Assembly: GCA_020073365.1 (NCBI GenBank)
Contig: JAIQFL010000047.1
Span: 1 to 52,098, forward strand
DNA: 52,098 bases
DNA from: Terriglobia bacterium
Lineage (GTDB): Bacteria > Acidobacteriota > Terriglobia > Bryobacterales > Bryobacteraceae
Reading direction: 5' to 3'
Shown here: positions 8,736-16,689 of the stretch, piece after piece
How positions within the stretch are numbered: the first letter of the stretch is position 1
Layout: every line of letters starts with the position of its first letter
Made by a program: the position numbers and the translations under genes
The notes under the pieces: generated by a model
What the model was told of the DNA's origin: nothing
Seen by the model: only the letters and a program-made list of their open reading frames with translations
Database searches by the model: none

Positions 8736-10055
8736 TTGCCCAATCCAGAGAACGTCCAAATTGCGCCCGCCGAAGGCAAACTGGGTGTATTGATACCCGG
8801 TATGGGCGCGGTGACGACGACCTTCATCGCCGGGCTCGAAGCCATCAAGCGCGGTATGGGAAAGCCGATCGGCTCCCTGACCCAACTCGGAACCATCCGT
8901 CTGGGGAAGCGCACTGAGGGACGCAGTCCCGCCATCCGGGATTTTGTTCCGCTGGCGAACATCGAAGACCTGGCCGTTGGATGCTGGGACATTTTTGAAG
9001 ACAACGCTTACGAAGCTGCGGTCAAAGCCGGCGTGCTCGAAATGCCGCTTCTGGAGCAACTGAAAGAGCCGCTCTCGGCGATCACTCCCATGAAAGGGGT
9101 GTTTGACCAGGATTACGTGAAGCGGATCCATGGCCCCAACGTCAAGACCGGGGGCTCCAAGATGGACTACGCCGAGATGGTGATGGACGACATCCGGCAG
9201 TTCCGGCAGAAGACCGGCGCCACGCGCCTGACCATGATCTGGTGCGGTTCCACGGAGGTCTTCCACCAGGCCGCCGCGGTGCACGCCACGCTCAAGGATT
9301 TCGAGTGCGGCCTGCAGAAAAACGACCCGGAGATCTCGCCCAGCCAGATCTATGCGTACGCCGCGCTGAAGTCCGGCGTGTCCTACGCCAATGGGGCGCC
9401 GCATCTGACCACGGACATGCCGGCGCTGCTGGAACTGGCGCGTAACATGAATCTGCCGTTGTCCGGCAAGGACTACAAGAGCGGCCAGACGTTCATGAAG
9501 ACCCTGATCGCGCCGGGCCTCAAGTCGCGGATGTTGGGTTTGAACGGCTGGTTTTCCACCAACATTCTCGGCAACCGCGATGGCGAAGTCCTGGACGACC
9601 CGGGCTCCTTCCGGTCCAAGGAGGTCACCAAGTCGTCGGCCCTGGAGTATATCCTCCAAGGCGAACTGTATCCCGACTTGTACAAGGACTTCTATCACAA
9701 GGTTCGGATCGAGTATTATCCGCCTCGCGGCGACGCCAAAGAGGGATGGGACAACATCGACATTTTCGGATGGCTGGGCTATCCCATGCAGATCAAGATC
9801 AATTTCCTGTGCCGCGATTCCATTCTGGCCGCGCCCCTGGTTCTGGATATTGTCCTGTTCATGGACCTGGCGCAGCGGGCCGGGATGCGGGGCGTTCAGG
9901 AATGGCTGTCGTTCTATTTCAAGGGCCCCATGCACGCACCCGAAGTCTATCCCGAGCATGATGTCTTCATTCAGCTCATGAAGCTGAAGAATACGCTGCG
10001 GTGGATGCGGGGCGAGGATCTCATCACGCATTTGGGCCTGGAATATTACGACTGA
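8736..10055 (+). CDS. ino1: inositol-3-phosphate synthase
   Basis: A 439-aa enzyme that converts glucose 6-phosphate to 1D-myo-inositol 3-phosphate with NAD, the first step towards inositol lipids and related polyols. The start is TTG at 8736, preceded by a good ribosome site AAGGAG (8721-8726). The NAD-binding loop VLIPGMGAVTTTFIAGLEA lies at about residues 18-36. The family signature region SGKDYKSGQTFMKTLIAP and NGWFSTNILGNRDG lies at about 245-285, followed by KVRIEYYPPRGDAKEGWDNI. Length fits the prokaryotic/archaeal-type synthases. It diverges from a LytTR regulator. A GC-rich hairpin follows the gene. Confidence 0.85.
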   Translation: MPNPENVQIAPAEGKLGVLIPGMGAVTTTFIAGLEAIKRGMGKPIGSLTQLGTIRLGKRTEGRSPAIRDFVPLANIEDLAVGCWDIFEDNAYEAAVKAGVLEMPLLEQLKEPLSAITPMKGVFDQDYVKRIHGPNVKTGGSKMDYAEMVMDDIRQFRQKTGATRLTMIWCGSTEVFHQAAAVHATLKDFECGLQKNDPEISPSQIYAYAALKSGVSYANGAPHLTTDMPALLELARNMNLPLSGKDYKSGQTFMKTLIAPGLKSRMLGLNGWFSTNILGNRDGEVLDDPGSFRSKEVTKSSALEYILQGELYPDLYKDFYHKVRIEYYPPRGDAKEGWDNIDIFGWLGYPMQIKINFLCRDSILAAPLVLDIVLFMDLAQRAGMRGVQEWLSFYFKGPMHAPEVYPEHDVFIQLMKLKNTLRWMRGEDLITHLGLEYYD

Positions 10056-10072
10056 TCGCTGTATCGTTTAAA

Positions 10073-10117
10073 GACGCGGGGGCTCGGGAGGAGAACGGAC
10101 TCCCGCGCCGCCGCGTC
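10073..10117 (+). terminator. GC-rich hairpin after the inositol phosphate synthase gene
   Basis: Outer arms gacgcgg (10073-10079) and ccgcgtc (10111-10117) pair perfectly, and an inner cgggag/ctcccg stem adds stability. There is no T-run after it, so it may be a hairpin needing Rho, or a structure protecting the transcript end. Confidence 0.45.
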
Positions 10118-10147
10118 TCAGTGTCTAGCGCTGGTTCCTAGGAGCAT

Positions 10148-11146
10148 ATGAAGGTATTGGTCATCGGTGGGACTCAATTCATCGGGCCGCTATTGGTGGA
10201 TGAGCTGGTGAAGGGCGGCCACGACGTTGCGGTGCTGCACCGCAAGCCCAAACACGACCTGGGCAGGCGCGTCGAAAACATCATGGCCGACCGCAACGAT
10301 GCCGACTCGCTGCGCGAGGCCCTGTCCGGCCGCCGCTTCGAAGTGGTCTTCGACAATGCCTACGATTGGCAGCGCGGCACCACGGCCGCGCAGGTGGAGG
10401 CCACCGTGCGGGCCGCGGGCAACCGCATCAACCGTTACGTTTTCATGTCCAGCGTAGCCGCTTATGGAGACGGCCTGAACCACAAAGAGAGCGACCCCCT
10501 CGCCCCCGACTATCATGCCGAGCCATACGTGCGCCACAAGGCCACCACGGAGCGGCTGCTGTTCCGCATGCGCGCGCGATCGGGTTTCCCGGTGGTCACA
10601 TTCCGCCCGCCCTTCCTCTACGGCGCCAACAATCCGTACTACCGCGAACAGTTCTTCTGGGACCGGCTACGCGCCGGCCGCCCCATCATCATTCCCGGCG
10701 ACGGCTATCGGCTGATGCAGTTCGCATATGTGAACGACCTGGTGCAGGCCATGGTGCGCGCCATGGTGGAGCCGAAGGCCGTGGGCGAAGCGTTCAACAT
10801 CGGCGATCCCAAGCCCGTGACGCAGGCCGAGCTGGTAGAGAGACTGGCCAGGGTGGCGAATGTGGAACCGACCCTGGTCCGCGTCCCCCGTGACATCATC
10901 GCTCAGTCCGGGGGCAACGCCATGGAGGAGCCTTATTATTTCGGTGAATACTTCGACATGCCGCCCATTACCGAAAACATGGGCAAAGTGACCCGCGTCC
11001 TGAAGATGAAGCTGACGCCGTTCGAGATCGCCCTGAAAGATACCTACCGCTGGTACACGCGCAACCACAAGCCCCGCACCGCCGGTTTTGAGTTCGACGA
11101 CAAGGTGCTGGCGATGGCAAAAGCGGGGTCGACCGCCAACGTGTAA
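10148..11146 (+). CDS. NAD-dependent epimerase/dehydratase (extended SDR)
   Basis: A 332-aa protein with a Rossmann start MKVLVIGGTQFIGPLLVDEL, the serine region FMSSVAAYGDG (S101/S102) and the catalytic YxxxK at Y127/K131 (PYVRHKATTE). Substrate-side motifs FRPPFLYGANNPY and QFAYVNDLVQAMVRAM are typical of nucleotide-sugar epimerases/dehydratases and related isoflavone-reductase-like members. A ribosome site (AGGAG) lies just before the ATG. It stands alone after the inositol phosphate synthase gene; whether the two cooperate is unclear. The specific substrate is unknown. Confidence 0.8.
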   Translation: MKVLVIGGTQFIGPLLVDELVKGGHDVAVLHRKPKHDLGRRVENIMADRNDADSLREALSGRRFEVVFDNAYDWQRGTTAAQVEATVRAAGNRINRYVFMSSVAAYGDGLNHKESDPLAPDYHAEPYVRHKATTERLLFRMRARSGFPVVTFRPPFLYGANNPYYREQFFWDRLRAGRPIIIPGDGYRLMQFAYVNDLVQAMVRAMVEPKAVGEAFNIGDPKPVTQAELVERLARVANVEPTLVRVPRDIIAQSGGNAMEEPYYFGEYFDMPPITENMGKVTRVLKMKLTPFEIALKDTYRWYTRNHKPRTAGFEFDDKVLAMAKAGSTANV

Positions 11147-11193
11147 AAGGGTGCGCGACACAGAAGTTGAACTCGGTGGTTGGTTTGTATCAG

Positions 11194-11214
11194 GGCACGG
11201 CCTTTAGCCGTGCC
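11194..11214. repeat. short hairpin repeat with GGCTTTAGCC-like core
   Basis: Arms ggcacgg and ccgtgcc flank a ctttag-type loop. A related motif, tcaaggctttagccgctg, follows about 20 bp later. Similar 'cggctttagccg' hairpins recur between genes in some Acidobacteria (recalled, not checked). It lies in the spacer between the epimerase and the toxin-antitoxin genes. Confidence 0.55.
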
Positions 11215-11290
11215 GCAAAGCTCGGGACAGTCAAGGCTTTAGCCGCTGCGCCCCGTGTAAAAGCAAGTAGAGGAATGTTACCCACGGAGT

Positions 11291-11313
11291 GATATACAAT
11301 AGTAATGTATATC
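11291..11313. promoter_or_regulatory. palindromic operator/promoter of the VapBC operon
   Basis: Arms gatataca and tgtatatc (8 bp, perfect) flank a 7-base centre; TACAAT inside the left half reads as a -10 box. The palindrome ends one base before the ATG at 11315. A promoter here leaves almost no 5' leader and no ribosome site, so the mRNA may be leaderless. Antitoxin or toxin-antitoxin complex is expected to bind here (known for VapB/MazE families; inferred here). Confidence 0.65.
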
Positions 11314-11314
11314 T

Positions 11315-11545
11315 ATGCAAGTTGCCAAATGGGGAAACAGCTTAGCCGTTCGCCTTCCTTCCGCGGTCGTCCAGGCACTGGACCTCAAAGAGGGCGACCA
11401 GATCGAAATTCGCATCGCTGGAAGACGTGAATTTGAGATCGCCCGCGATCACAGTACTGAGAAGGCCATAGAACGGATACGCCGGCTGCGGCGCCCTTTG
11501 CCTCCCGGTTTCAAGTTCGATCGGCTGGAAGCGAATGAGAGGTGA
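11315..11545 (+). CDS. vapB: AbrB/MazE-type antitoxin (VapB-like)
   Basis: A 76-aa protein. The N-terminal swapped-hairpin DNA-binding domain reads MQVAKWGNSLAVRLPSAVVQ, then LKEGDQIEIRIAGRREFEI (residues 1-45). The basic C-terminal tail (AIERIRRLRRPLPPGF) would wrap the toxin. It overlaps the PIN-domain toxin gene by 11 bases, the usual antitoxin-first arrangement. A perfect palindrome overlaps its start region, consistent with autoregulation. Confidence 0.85.
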   Translation: MQVAKWGNSLAVRLPSAVVQALDLKEGDQIEIRIAGRREFEIARDHSTEKAIERIRRLRRPLPPGFKFDRLEANER

Positions 11546-11948
11546 CGACCGGGCATTCTTCGACACGAACATACTCATCTATGCATTCGCCAAGGATGAT
11601 CCGCGCACAGAAGCGGCCGAATCGCTTCTGGCCCGAGGCGGAGTGGTTGGAGTGCAGATCCTGAATGAGTTCGTTTCCGTTGCCGTGCGCAAGCTCGCCA
11701 TGCCGTGGCCGGAGGTCTTAGAGGCTCTGAGCGCGATTCGGGTACTGTGTCCATCGTGCGTACCTCTCACGATAGAGACACACGACATGGCACTGCGGCT
11801 CTCTGGCCGGTATCGGTACCACATCTACGATTCGCTGGTCATCGCCGCGGCGCTGCAGGCATCGTGCAGCACACTCTATTCGGAAGACATGCGCGATGGC
11901 CAAATCATTGAAGGACTCACCATCCGCAATCCGTTCCCGGGTTTCTGA
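11535..11948 (+). CDS. vapC: PIN-domain ribonuclease toxin (VapC-like)
   Basis: A 137-aa PIN-domain nuclease. The metal-binding acidic residues expected for VapC are visible: D10 (FFDTNILIYAF), E45 (ILNEFVSV), D99 (IYDSLVIAAAL) and D118 (LYSEDM). The gene starts inside the antitoxin gene (11-base overlap), so the two are translated together. VapC toxins cut tRNA or rRNA; the target here is unknown. All catalytic residues are present, so the toxin looks active. Confidence 0.87.
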   Translation: MRGDDRAFFDTNILIYAFAKDDPRTEAAESLLARGGVVGVQILNEFVSVAVRKLAMPWPEVLEALSAIRVLCPSCVPLTIETHDMALRLSGRYRYHIYDSLVIAAALQASCSTLYSEDMRDGQIIEGLTIRNPFPGF

Positions 11949-12006
11949 AGGCGCAAGCGCTGGGCCATGCCATGCCCAAAACGCACGGCCGGTCAGCCCA
12001 AGCCCT

Positions 12007-12549
12007 CTACGCCAGCGGGATGCCCGCCAGCCGCGGCTGGGAAACCACCACGCCCTCCAACTCCAGCAGCCTCTTCTTCAGCGCCAGCCCTCCGCCGTAT
12101 CCCACCAGTTTGCCGCTCGCGCCGATCACACGATGGCAAGGAACCACGATGGGTATCGGGTTCGCGCCGTTGGCCGCGCCCACCGCGCGCACCGCCTGTG
12201 GCCGTCCGATGGCTTCCGCTATCTGCATGTAACTGCGGGTTTCGCCGTAGGGAATGGTTTCGAGTTGCCGCCAGACCCGCTTTTGAAAATCCGTGCCCTG
12301 GAAGTCCAGCGGAAGCTGGAACTTGCGCAATTCGCCCTGCAAGTAGGCTGCCAATTGGCGCACCGCCTCGCGCAGAAGCCCATTCTCACTGTTGGGTTGG
12401 CCTTCCGGGGCTCGTAACGGATCGAACTCAATCGCGCGAATTCCCGCCAGGACTGCAACCAGGCGCCAAGTACGACCATCTATCAACTGAGCCTCGACCC
12501 ATTCGACCATGGAATCAGTTTGCCATATTCCCACCGTTGGTTTGACCAC
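12007..12549 (-). CDS. ogt: methylated-DNA--protein-cysteine methyltransferase
   Basis: A 180-aa suicide DNA-repair protein that takes the methyl group from O6-methylguanine. The active-site motif IVVPCHRVIGASGKLVGYGGG gives acceptor C138. The helix-turn-helix segment before it (YGETRSYMQIAEAIGRPQAV, about 101-120) and the arginine finger region RAVGAANGANP are intact. There is no Ada-type N-terminal domain. An alternative ATG at 12510 would give 167 aa and removes only non-conserved residues. It is divergent from ispH with a short shared spacer. Confidence 0.9.
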   Translation of the reverse strand: MVKPTVGIWQTDSMVEWVEAQLIDGRTWRLVAVLAGIRAIEFDPLRAPEGQPNSENGLLREAVRQLAAYLQGELRKFQLPLDFQGTDFQKRVWRQLETIPYGETRSYMQIAEAIGRPQAVRAVGAANGANPIPIVVPCHRVIGASGKLVGYGGGLALKKRLLELEGVVVSQPRLAGIPLA

Positions 12550-12623
12550 AAATGCTTACGGTTCACCATTTTTCCGCTGCGGAACCGGCTACCCGCCTGC
12601 TATACTTGTTACCATTCGCCTCT

Positions 12624-13595
12624 ATGCCTCTTAAGCCTTTCGCACCCAACCCCGGCGCGGACAAGAAGATTTTTCTGCTTAAGCCGCGCGGCTTCTGTGC
12701 TGGTGTGGTCCGGGCGATCGATGTGGTGAAGATCGCACTCGACTTGTACGGACCTCCGGTTTACGTCCGCAAGGAGATCGTCCACAACAAGCACGTGGTG
12801 GATGAATTGCGCGACGCCGGCGCCATCTTCGTGGAAGAACTGGACGAAGTACCAGTCGGGGCGCGCGCGATCTTCAGCGCTCATGGCGTAGCGCCGTCCG
12901 TGCGAAGGCAGGCCAGAGATCGCCATCTGGATGTGATCGATGCCACCTGCCCGCTGGTCACCAAGGTCCATCTGGAGGCAGTCCGCTTCGCGCGCGACGG
13001 CTACAGCATCGTGCTGATCGGCCACAAGGATCATGACGAGGTGATCGGCACGCTGGGCGAAGTGCCCGAGCTAAGCTACCTCGTGGAAACCGTCGATGAT
13101 GTGGACCGGCTGGAGTTTCCCGACCCCACGCGCGTCCGGTATCTTACCCAAACCACCCTCAGCCTCGATGAGACCCGCGACATCGTCAACCGCCTGAAGG
13201 AGCGGTTTCCGCACGTGGAAGGGCCACCGGCGCAGGATATCTGCTATGCCACCGAGAACCGCCAGATGGCCGTGAAGGCGGTCTCGGAATGTGTGGAACT
13301 GCTGCTCGTGGTCGGTTCTCAAAACAGCTCGAATTCCAAACGCCTGGTAGAAGTGGGCGACAATTTCGGAGTCCGCTCGTACCTGGTGAACGATCGCAGT
13401 GACGTGGATGCCGCGTGGCTCCAGGGCATCCGCAATGTGGGGGTGACCGCCGGCGCTTCGGCGCCCGAGCACCTGGTTCAGGAACTGATCGAATTCCTCC
13501 GCGACCTGGGCTTTCGCGAGATGGAGGAGATCGAACTGGTGGATGAAGACGTGCGGTTCTCTCTGCCCGCCGAACTGACCGTATCGATCCGATGA
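12624..13595 (+). CDS. ispH: 4-hydroxy-3-methylbut-2-enyl diphosphate reductase
   Basis: A 323-aa iron-sulphur enzyme, the last step of the MEP pathway, making IPP and DMAPP. The three cluster-binding cysteines are C25 (PRGFCAGV), C109 (DATCPLVTK) and C207 (QDICYATENRQ). The active-site histidines are H54 (EIVHNKHV) and H87 (FSAHGVAP). The start is placed at the ATG at 12624; TATACT at 12601-12606 looks like a -10 box, which would exclude starts further upstream. It overlaps the squalene-hopene cyclase gene by four bases, so precursor supply is coupled to hopanoid synthesis. Confidence 0.92.
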   Translation: MPLKPFAPNPGADKKIFLLKPRGFCAGVVRAIDVVKIALDLYGPPVYVRKEIVHNKHVVDELRDAGAIFVEELDEVPVGARAIFSAHGVAPSVRRQARDRHLDVIDATCPLVTKVHLEAVRFARDGYSIVLIGHKDHDEVIGTLGEVPELSYLVETVDDVDRLEFPDPTRVRYLTQTTLSLDETRDIVNRLKERFPHVEGPPAQDICYATENRQMAVKAVSECVELLLVVGSQNSSNSKRLVEVGDNFGVRSYLVNDRSDVDAAWLQGIRNVGVTAGASAPEHLVQELIEFLRDLGFREMEEIELVDEDVRFSLPAELTVSIR

Positions 13596-15511
13596 GCGCC
13601 CCGTTACAAGTCCGCACTACCTTGGAATCCGCCGCCGGACAGGCCAAGCGGCGGGCGGCAAACTACCTCGCCGGCCTTCAGCAGCGCGATGGCCATTGGT
13701 GCGCGGAACTCACCGCCGACACCACGCTCGAGTCCGACTACATCCTCTTCCAACTCTGGCTCCATCCGCCCACGGATGGGAAATGGACCCCCGCCAGCCG
13801 GCCGCTGATCGACAAAGCCGTGCGCTCGATTTTGGACCGCCAACTTCCCGACGGCGGCTTCAACATCTATGTCGAGGGACCTTCAGAAGTCAGCGCCTCC
13901 GTCAAAGCTTACTTCGCGCTGAAACTGGCGGGCGTAGCTATGGACGATCCGCAAATGGTCCTCCTCCGCAACCGCATCCTCGAACTCGGCGGCATCCAGG
14001 CGGCCAACAGCTACGTCAAGGTCAATCTCAGCCTCTTCGATCTCTACCCGCGGCAATACTGCCCCAGCATTCCGCCCGAAGTGGTGCTGCTGCCCCTCAA
14101 TTTCCTGTACCAGATGTCGGCCTGGACACGCGCCATCGTGGTATCGCTGTCCATCGTGCATGCCGCCAACCCGCGCCGTCCCGTGCCCGCCGGCTTTAAC
14201 CTCGATGAGATCTGGCTTCCGGGCGTGAGTCCCGCGTTCCACAAGGACGCCCGGTGGCTCACCTGGCACAATATCTTCCTGACCACCGACTGGCTGCTGA
14301 AGTGGTGGGAGCGTAGCGGGCTCAAGTCAGTCCGGCGTAAGGCCGTCCGGAAAGCCAGCCAGTGGATGATCGAACGCATGCAGCACTCCGACGGGCTCGG
14401 CGCCATCTATCCTCCCATGATGTACTCCATCATGGCGCTGGACGCGTTGGGGTATGCTCCGGACGACCCGCTGAGGGCCCAGGCGCTGCGCCAGTTCGAC
14501 AAACTCATGGTGGATGACGGCGAGCGCTTCTTCTTCCAGCCATGCTTCTCGCCGGTGTGGGACACGGCCATCGGTGCATACGCGCTGGCGCAGTGCGATC
14601 CCAAGGATCCCGCGCTCCGCCCGGCCGCGGACTGGCTGCTCGCCCACGAGGTTCGCCGCAAAGCCGATTGGTCGGTGAAGCGGCCCGACACCGAACCCTC
14701 CGGTTGGGCGTTCTTCTACAACAACGAGCATTATCCCGATATCGACGACACCGCCATGGTCATGCTGGCCTTGAGCGATACCTCCGGCTCCAATTCCGCG
14801 GCGCAGAAGGCCTGCCACAAGAGGGGGCTTGACTGGCTGCTCGCCATGCAATCGGGCGATGGCGGCTGGGCTGCCTTCGACGCCGACAACAACTGGGAGT
14901 TTCTCAACAAGGTTCCCTTCGCCGATCACAACGCCATGCTCGATCCCACCTGCCCGGACATCACCGGGCGCGTGCTGGAAGCGCTGGCGGCCCACGGCGT
15001 GGAGAGCAGCCATCGCGCCGTGCGCCGCGGCGTCGACTGGTTGGTGCGCAATCAGCAGTCCGATGGAAGCTGGTACGGCCGCTGGGGCGTGGCGTACATT
15101 TACGGCACCTGCTTCGCGCTGCGCGGTCTGGCCGCATCGGGCGAGAGCGACCGGGAGGCGCACATCCTGTGCGCCGGCGAGTGGCTGCGCTCCATCCAGA
15201 ATGCCGATGGCGGCTGGGGCGAGAGCTGCGCCAGCTACGATAACGGAACCTTCACCGCCGCCGAAAGCACTCCCTCGCAGACCGCCTGGGCCATCCTCGG
15301 CCTGATTGCCGGCGGCGATCCCAACAGCCTGAGCGTGCAGCACGGCATCGAATATCTGCTCGAAACGCAACGTCCCGATGGGAGCTGGGACGAAGAGCTG
15401 GCTACCGGGACCGGTTTTCCCAAAGTCTTCTACCTCAATTACCATCTCTATAAGGATTACTTCCCGCTGCTCGCGCTGTCTTCGTTCGGGAAGGCCCGGG
15501 CAAATTCATAG
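13592..15511 (+). CDS. shc: squalene-hopene cyclase
   Basis: A 639-aa membrane-associated terpene cyclase that folds squalene into hopene/hopanol. The catalytic DxDD motif is intact (YPDIDDTAMV; D383, D385, D386). Several QW repeats are visible (QLPDGGFNIYVEGP, QSGDGGWAAFDADNNW, QQSDGSWYGRWGVAYIYGT, QNADGGWGESCASYDNGT, QRPDGSWDEELATGTGFPKV). Length is normal. It starts inside the ispH stop (ATGA) and is followed 10 bp later by hpnH. The substrate gate and aromatic residues appear conserved, so it should be active. Confidence 0.95.
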   Translation: MSAPLQVRTTLESAAGQAKRRAANYLAGLQQRDGHWCAELTADTTLESDYILFQLWLHPPTDGKWTPASRPLIDKAVRSILDRQLPDGGFNIYVEGPSEVSASVKAYFALKLAGVAMDDPQMVLLRNRILELGGIQAANSYVKVNLSLFDLYPRQYCPSIPPEVVLLPLNFLYQMSAWTRAIVVSLSIVHAANPRRPVPAGFNLDEIWLPGVSPAFHKDARWLTWHNIFLTTDWLLKWWERSGLKSVRRKAVRKASQWMIERMQHSDGLGAIYPPMMYSIMALDALGYAPDDPLRAQALRQFDKLMVDDGERFFFQPCFSPVWDTAIGAYALAQCDPKDPALRPAADWLLAHEVRRKADWSVKRPDTEPSGWAFFYNNEHYPDIDDTAMVMLALSDTSGSNSAAQKACHKRGLDWLLAMQSGDGGWAAFDADNNWEFLNKVPFADHNAMLDPTCPDITGRVLEALAAHGVESSHRAVRRGVDWLVRNQQSDGSWYGRWGVAYIYGTCFALRGLAASGESDREAHILCAGEWLRSIQNADGGWGESCASYDNGTFTAAESTPSQTAWAILGLIAGGDPNSLSVQHGIEYLLETQRPDGSWDEELATGTGFPKVFYLNYHLYKDYFPLLALSSFGKARANS

Positions 15512-15521
15512 TGGATCGCTT

Positions 15522-16628
15522 ATGAAATTTCCCCTCTCGATGACCGCCGGCCTGGCTGGATACATTATCAAGAACAAGATGCGGCCGCGTCCGGAATGGC
15601 AGAAAAACGTTGTCCCCGAGACGGATGCCTCCAATCCGTTTCGCATTCTGCCATCGAAGACCGGGGAAAAACGCCAGCCGCACCCCATGATCAATAAGCG
15701 CTTCCCCATCGTGCTGATGCTGGAGCCGCTGCATGCCTGCAACCTGACCTGTACCGGCTGCGGCCGCATCCGCGAGTACGAATCCACCATCACCGAGCGC
15801 GTGCCTCTCGAAGAGTGCCTGTTCGCCGTGGATGAATGCGGCGCGCCGGTGGTTTCGATTTGCGGGGGCGAGCCCATGATGTACCCGCAGATCGGCGAAC
15901 TGGTCGCCGGCATTCTCGCGCGCAACCGGCACATCTATCTGTGCACCAATGGCATGTTCATCAAGAAGCGCCTCCACGAGTTTACCCCCGACAAGCGTTT
16001 CTACTTCAACGTGCATCTGGACGGCATGGAAAAAAACCACGACATCGCCGTCGAGCGTGAGGGCGTGTTCCGCGAGGCCATCGAGGGAATTAAGGTTGCG
16101 AAGGCTGCGGGCTTCCAGGTGTGCACCAACACCACGGTCTACAAAGAGACCGACATGCGCGAGGTGGAGGAGCTGTTCGAGTACCTGGGGCCACTCGGAG
16201 TGGATGGCCACCAGATCGCACCGGCCTACGGATATTCCGCGGTGAACGATCGCGAAATCTTCATGACACGCGACGATATCCACGAAAAGTTCAAGGATAT
16301 CGACCGTCTGGCGAAGAAGTTCCCGATCCGCCAGACCCCCGTTTACCTCGATTTCCTCAAGGGCGAGCACGACATGCCCTGTACCGCCTGGGGCAATCCG
16401 ACCTACAACGTGAAGGGCTGGAAGGGCCCGTGCTACCTGATTACGGATGGTCACCACCAGACCTTCGAAGGCTTGATGACCGAGACGCCCTGGGAGAGCT
16501 ACGGCCAGGGCAACGACCCCCGATGCGAGCACTGCATGGTGCATTGCGGTTTCGAGCCCTCCGCTGCGCTGGGCATCAACGTGGGCCTGGCCGACAACCT
16601 GAAGATGTTGGCATGGACGTTACGGTAA
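15522..16628 (+). CDS. hpnH: adenosyl-hopene transferase, radical SAM
   Basis: A 368-aa radical SAM enzyme that attaches the 5'-deoxyadenosyl group of SAM to diploptene, the first step of side-chain extension. The cluster motif is CxxxCxxC at C73, C77, C80 (HACNLTCTGCGR). The GGEP motif (SICGGEPMMYPQ) and a C-terminal cysteine set (ARCEHCMVHCGFEP type) match HpnH. The start is the ATG that opens MKFPLSMTAGLAGYIIKNKM, as in other HpnH proteins. It lies 10 bp after shc. Confidence 0.93.
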   Translation: MKFPLSMTAGLAGYIIKNKMRPRPEWQKNVVPETDASNPFRILPSKTGEKRQPHPMINKRFPIVLMLEPLHACNLTCTGCGRIREYESTITERVPLEECLFAVDECGAPVVSICGGEPMMYPQIGELVAGILARNRHIYLCTNGMFIKKRLHEFTPDKRFYFNVHLDGMEKNHDIAVEREGVFREAIEGIKVAKAAGFQVCTNTTVYKETDMREVEELFEYLGPLGVDGHQIAPAYGYSAVNDREIFMTRDDIHEKFKDIDRLAKKFPIRQTPVYLDFLKGEHDMPCTAWGNPTYNVKGWKGPCYLITDGHHQTFEGLMTETPWESYGQGNDPRCEHCMVHCGFEPSAALGINVGLADNLKMLAWTLR

Positions 16629-16633
16629 TGTCT

Positions 16634-16667
16634 GGTGGGACAGACGATCGATTTCTGTCGTCTGTCC
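16634..16667. repeat. GGTGGGACAGACG-type palindrome between hpnH and hpnA
   Basis: The left side ggtgggacagacg (16634-16646) is followed by a right arm tcgtctgtcc (16658-16667); ggacagacga/tcgtctgtcc pairs perfectly over 10 bp. The same 13-base word occurs, on the other strand, at the edge of the element in the MFS gene (27587-27599). It sits inside the operon and could form an mRNA hairpin in the only sizeable gap of the early hpn genes. Confidence 0.75.
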
Positions 16668-16689
16668 TGCCCGCTCCACGGGCCGCCCC

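Noticed and set aside
14327..15445. Long minus-strand frame opposite shc
   Set aside because: Shadow of the squalene-hopene cyclase gene, no protein-like motifs.
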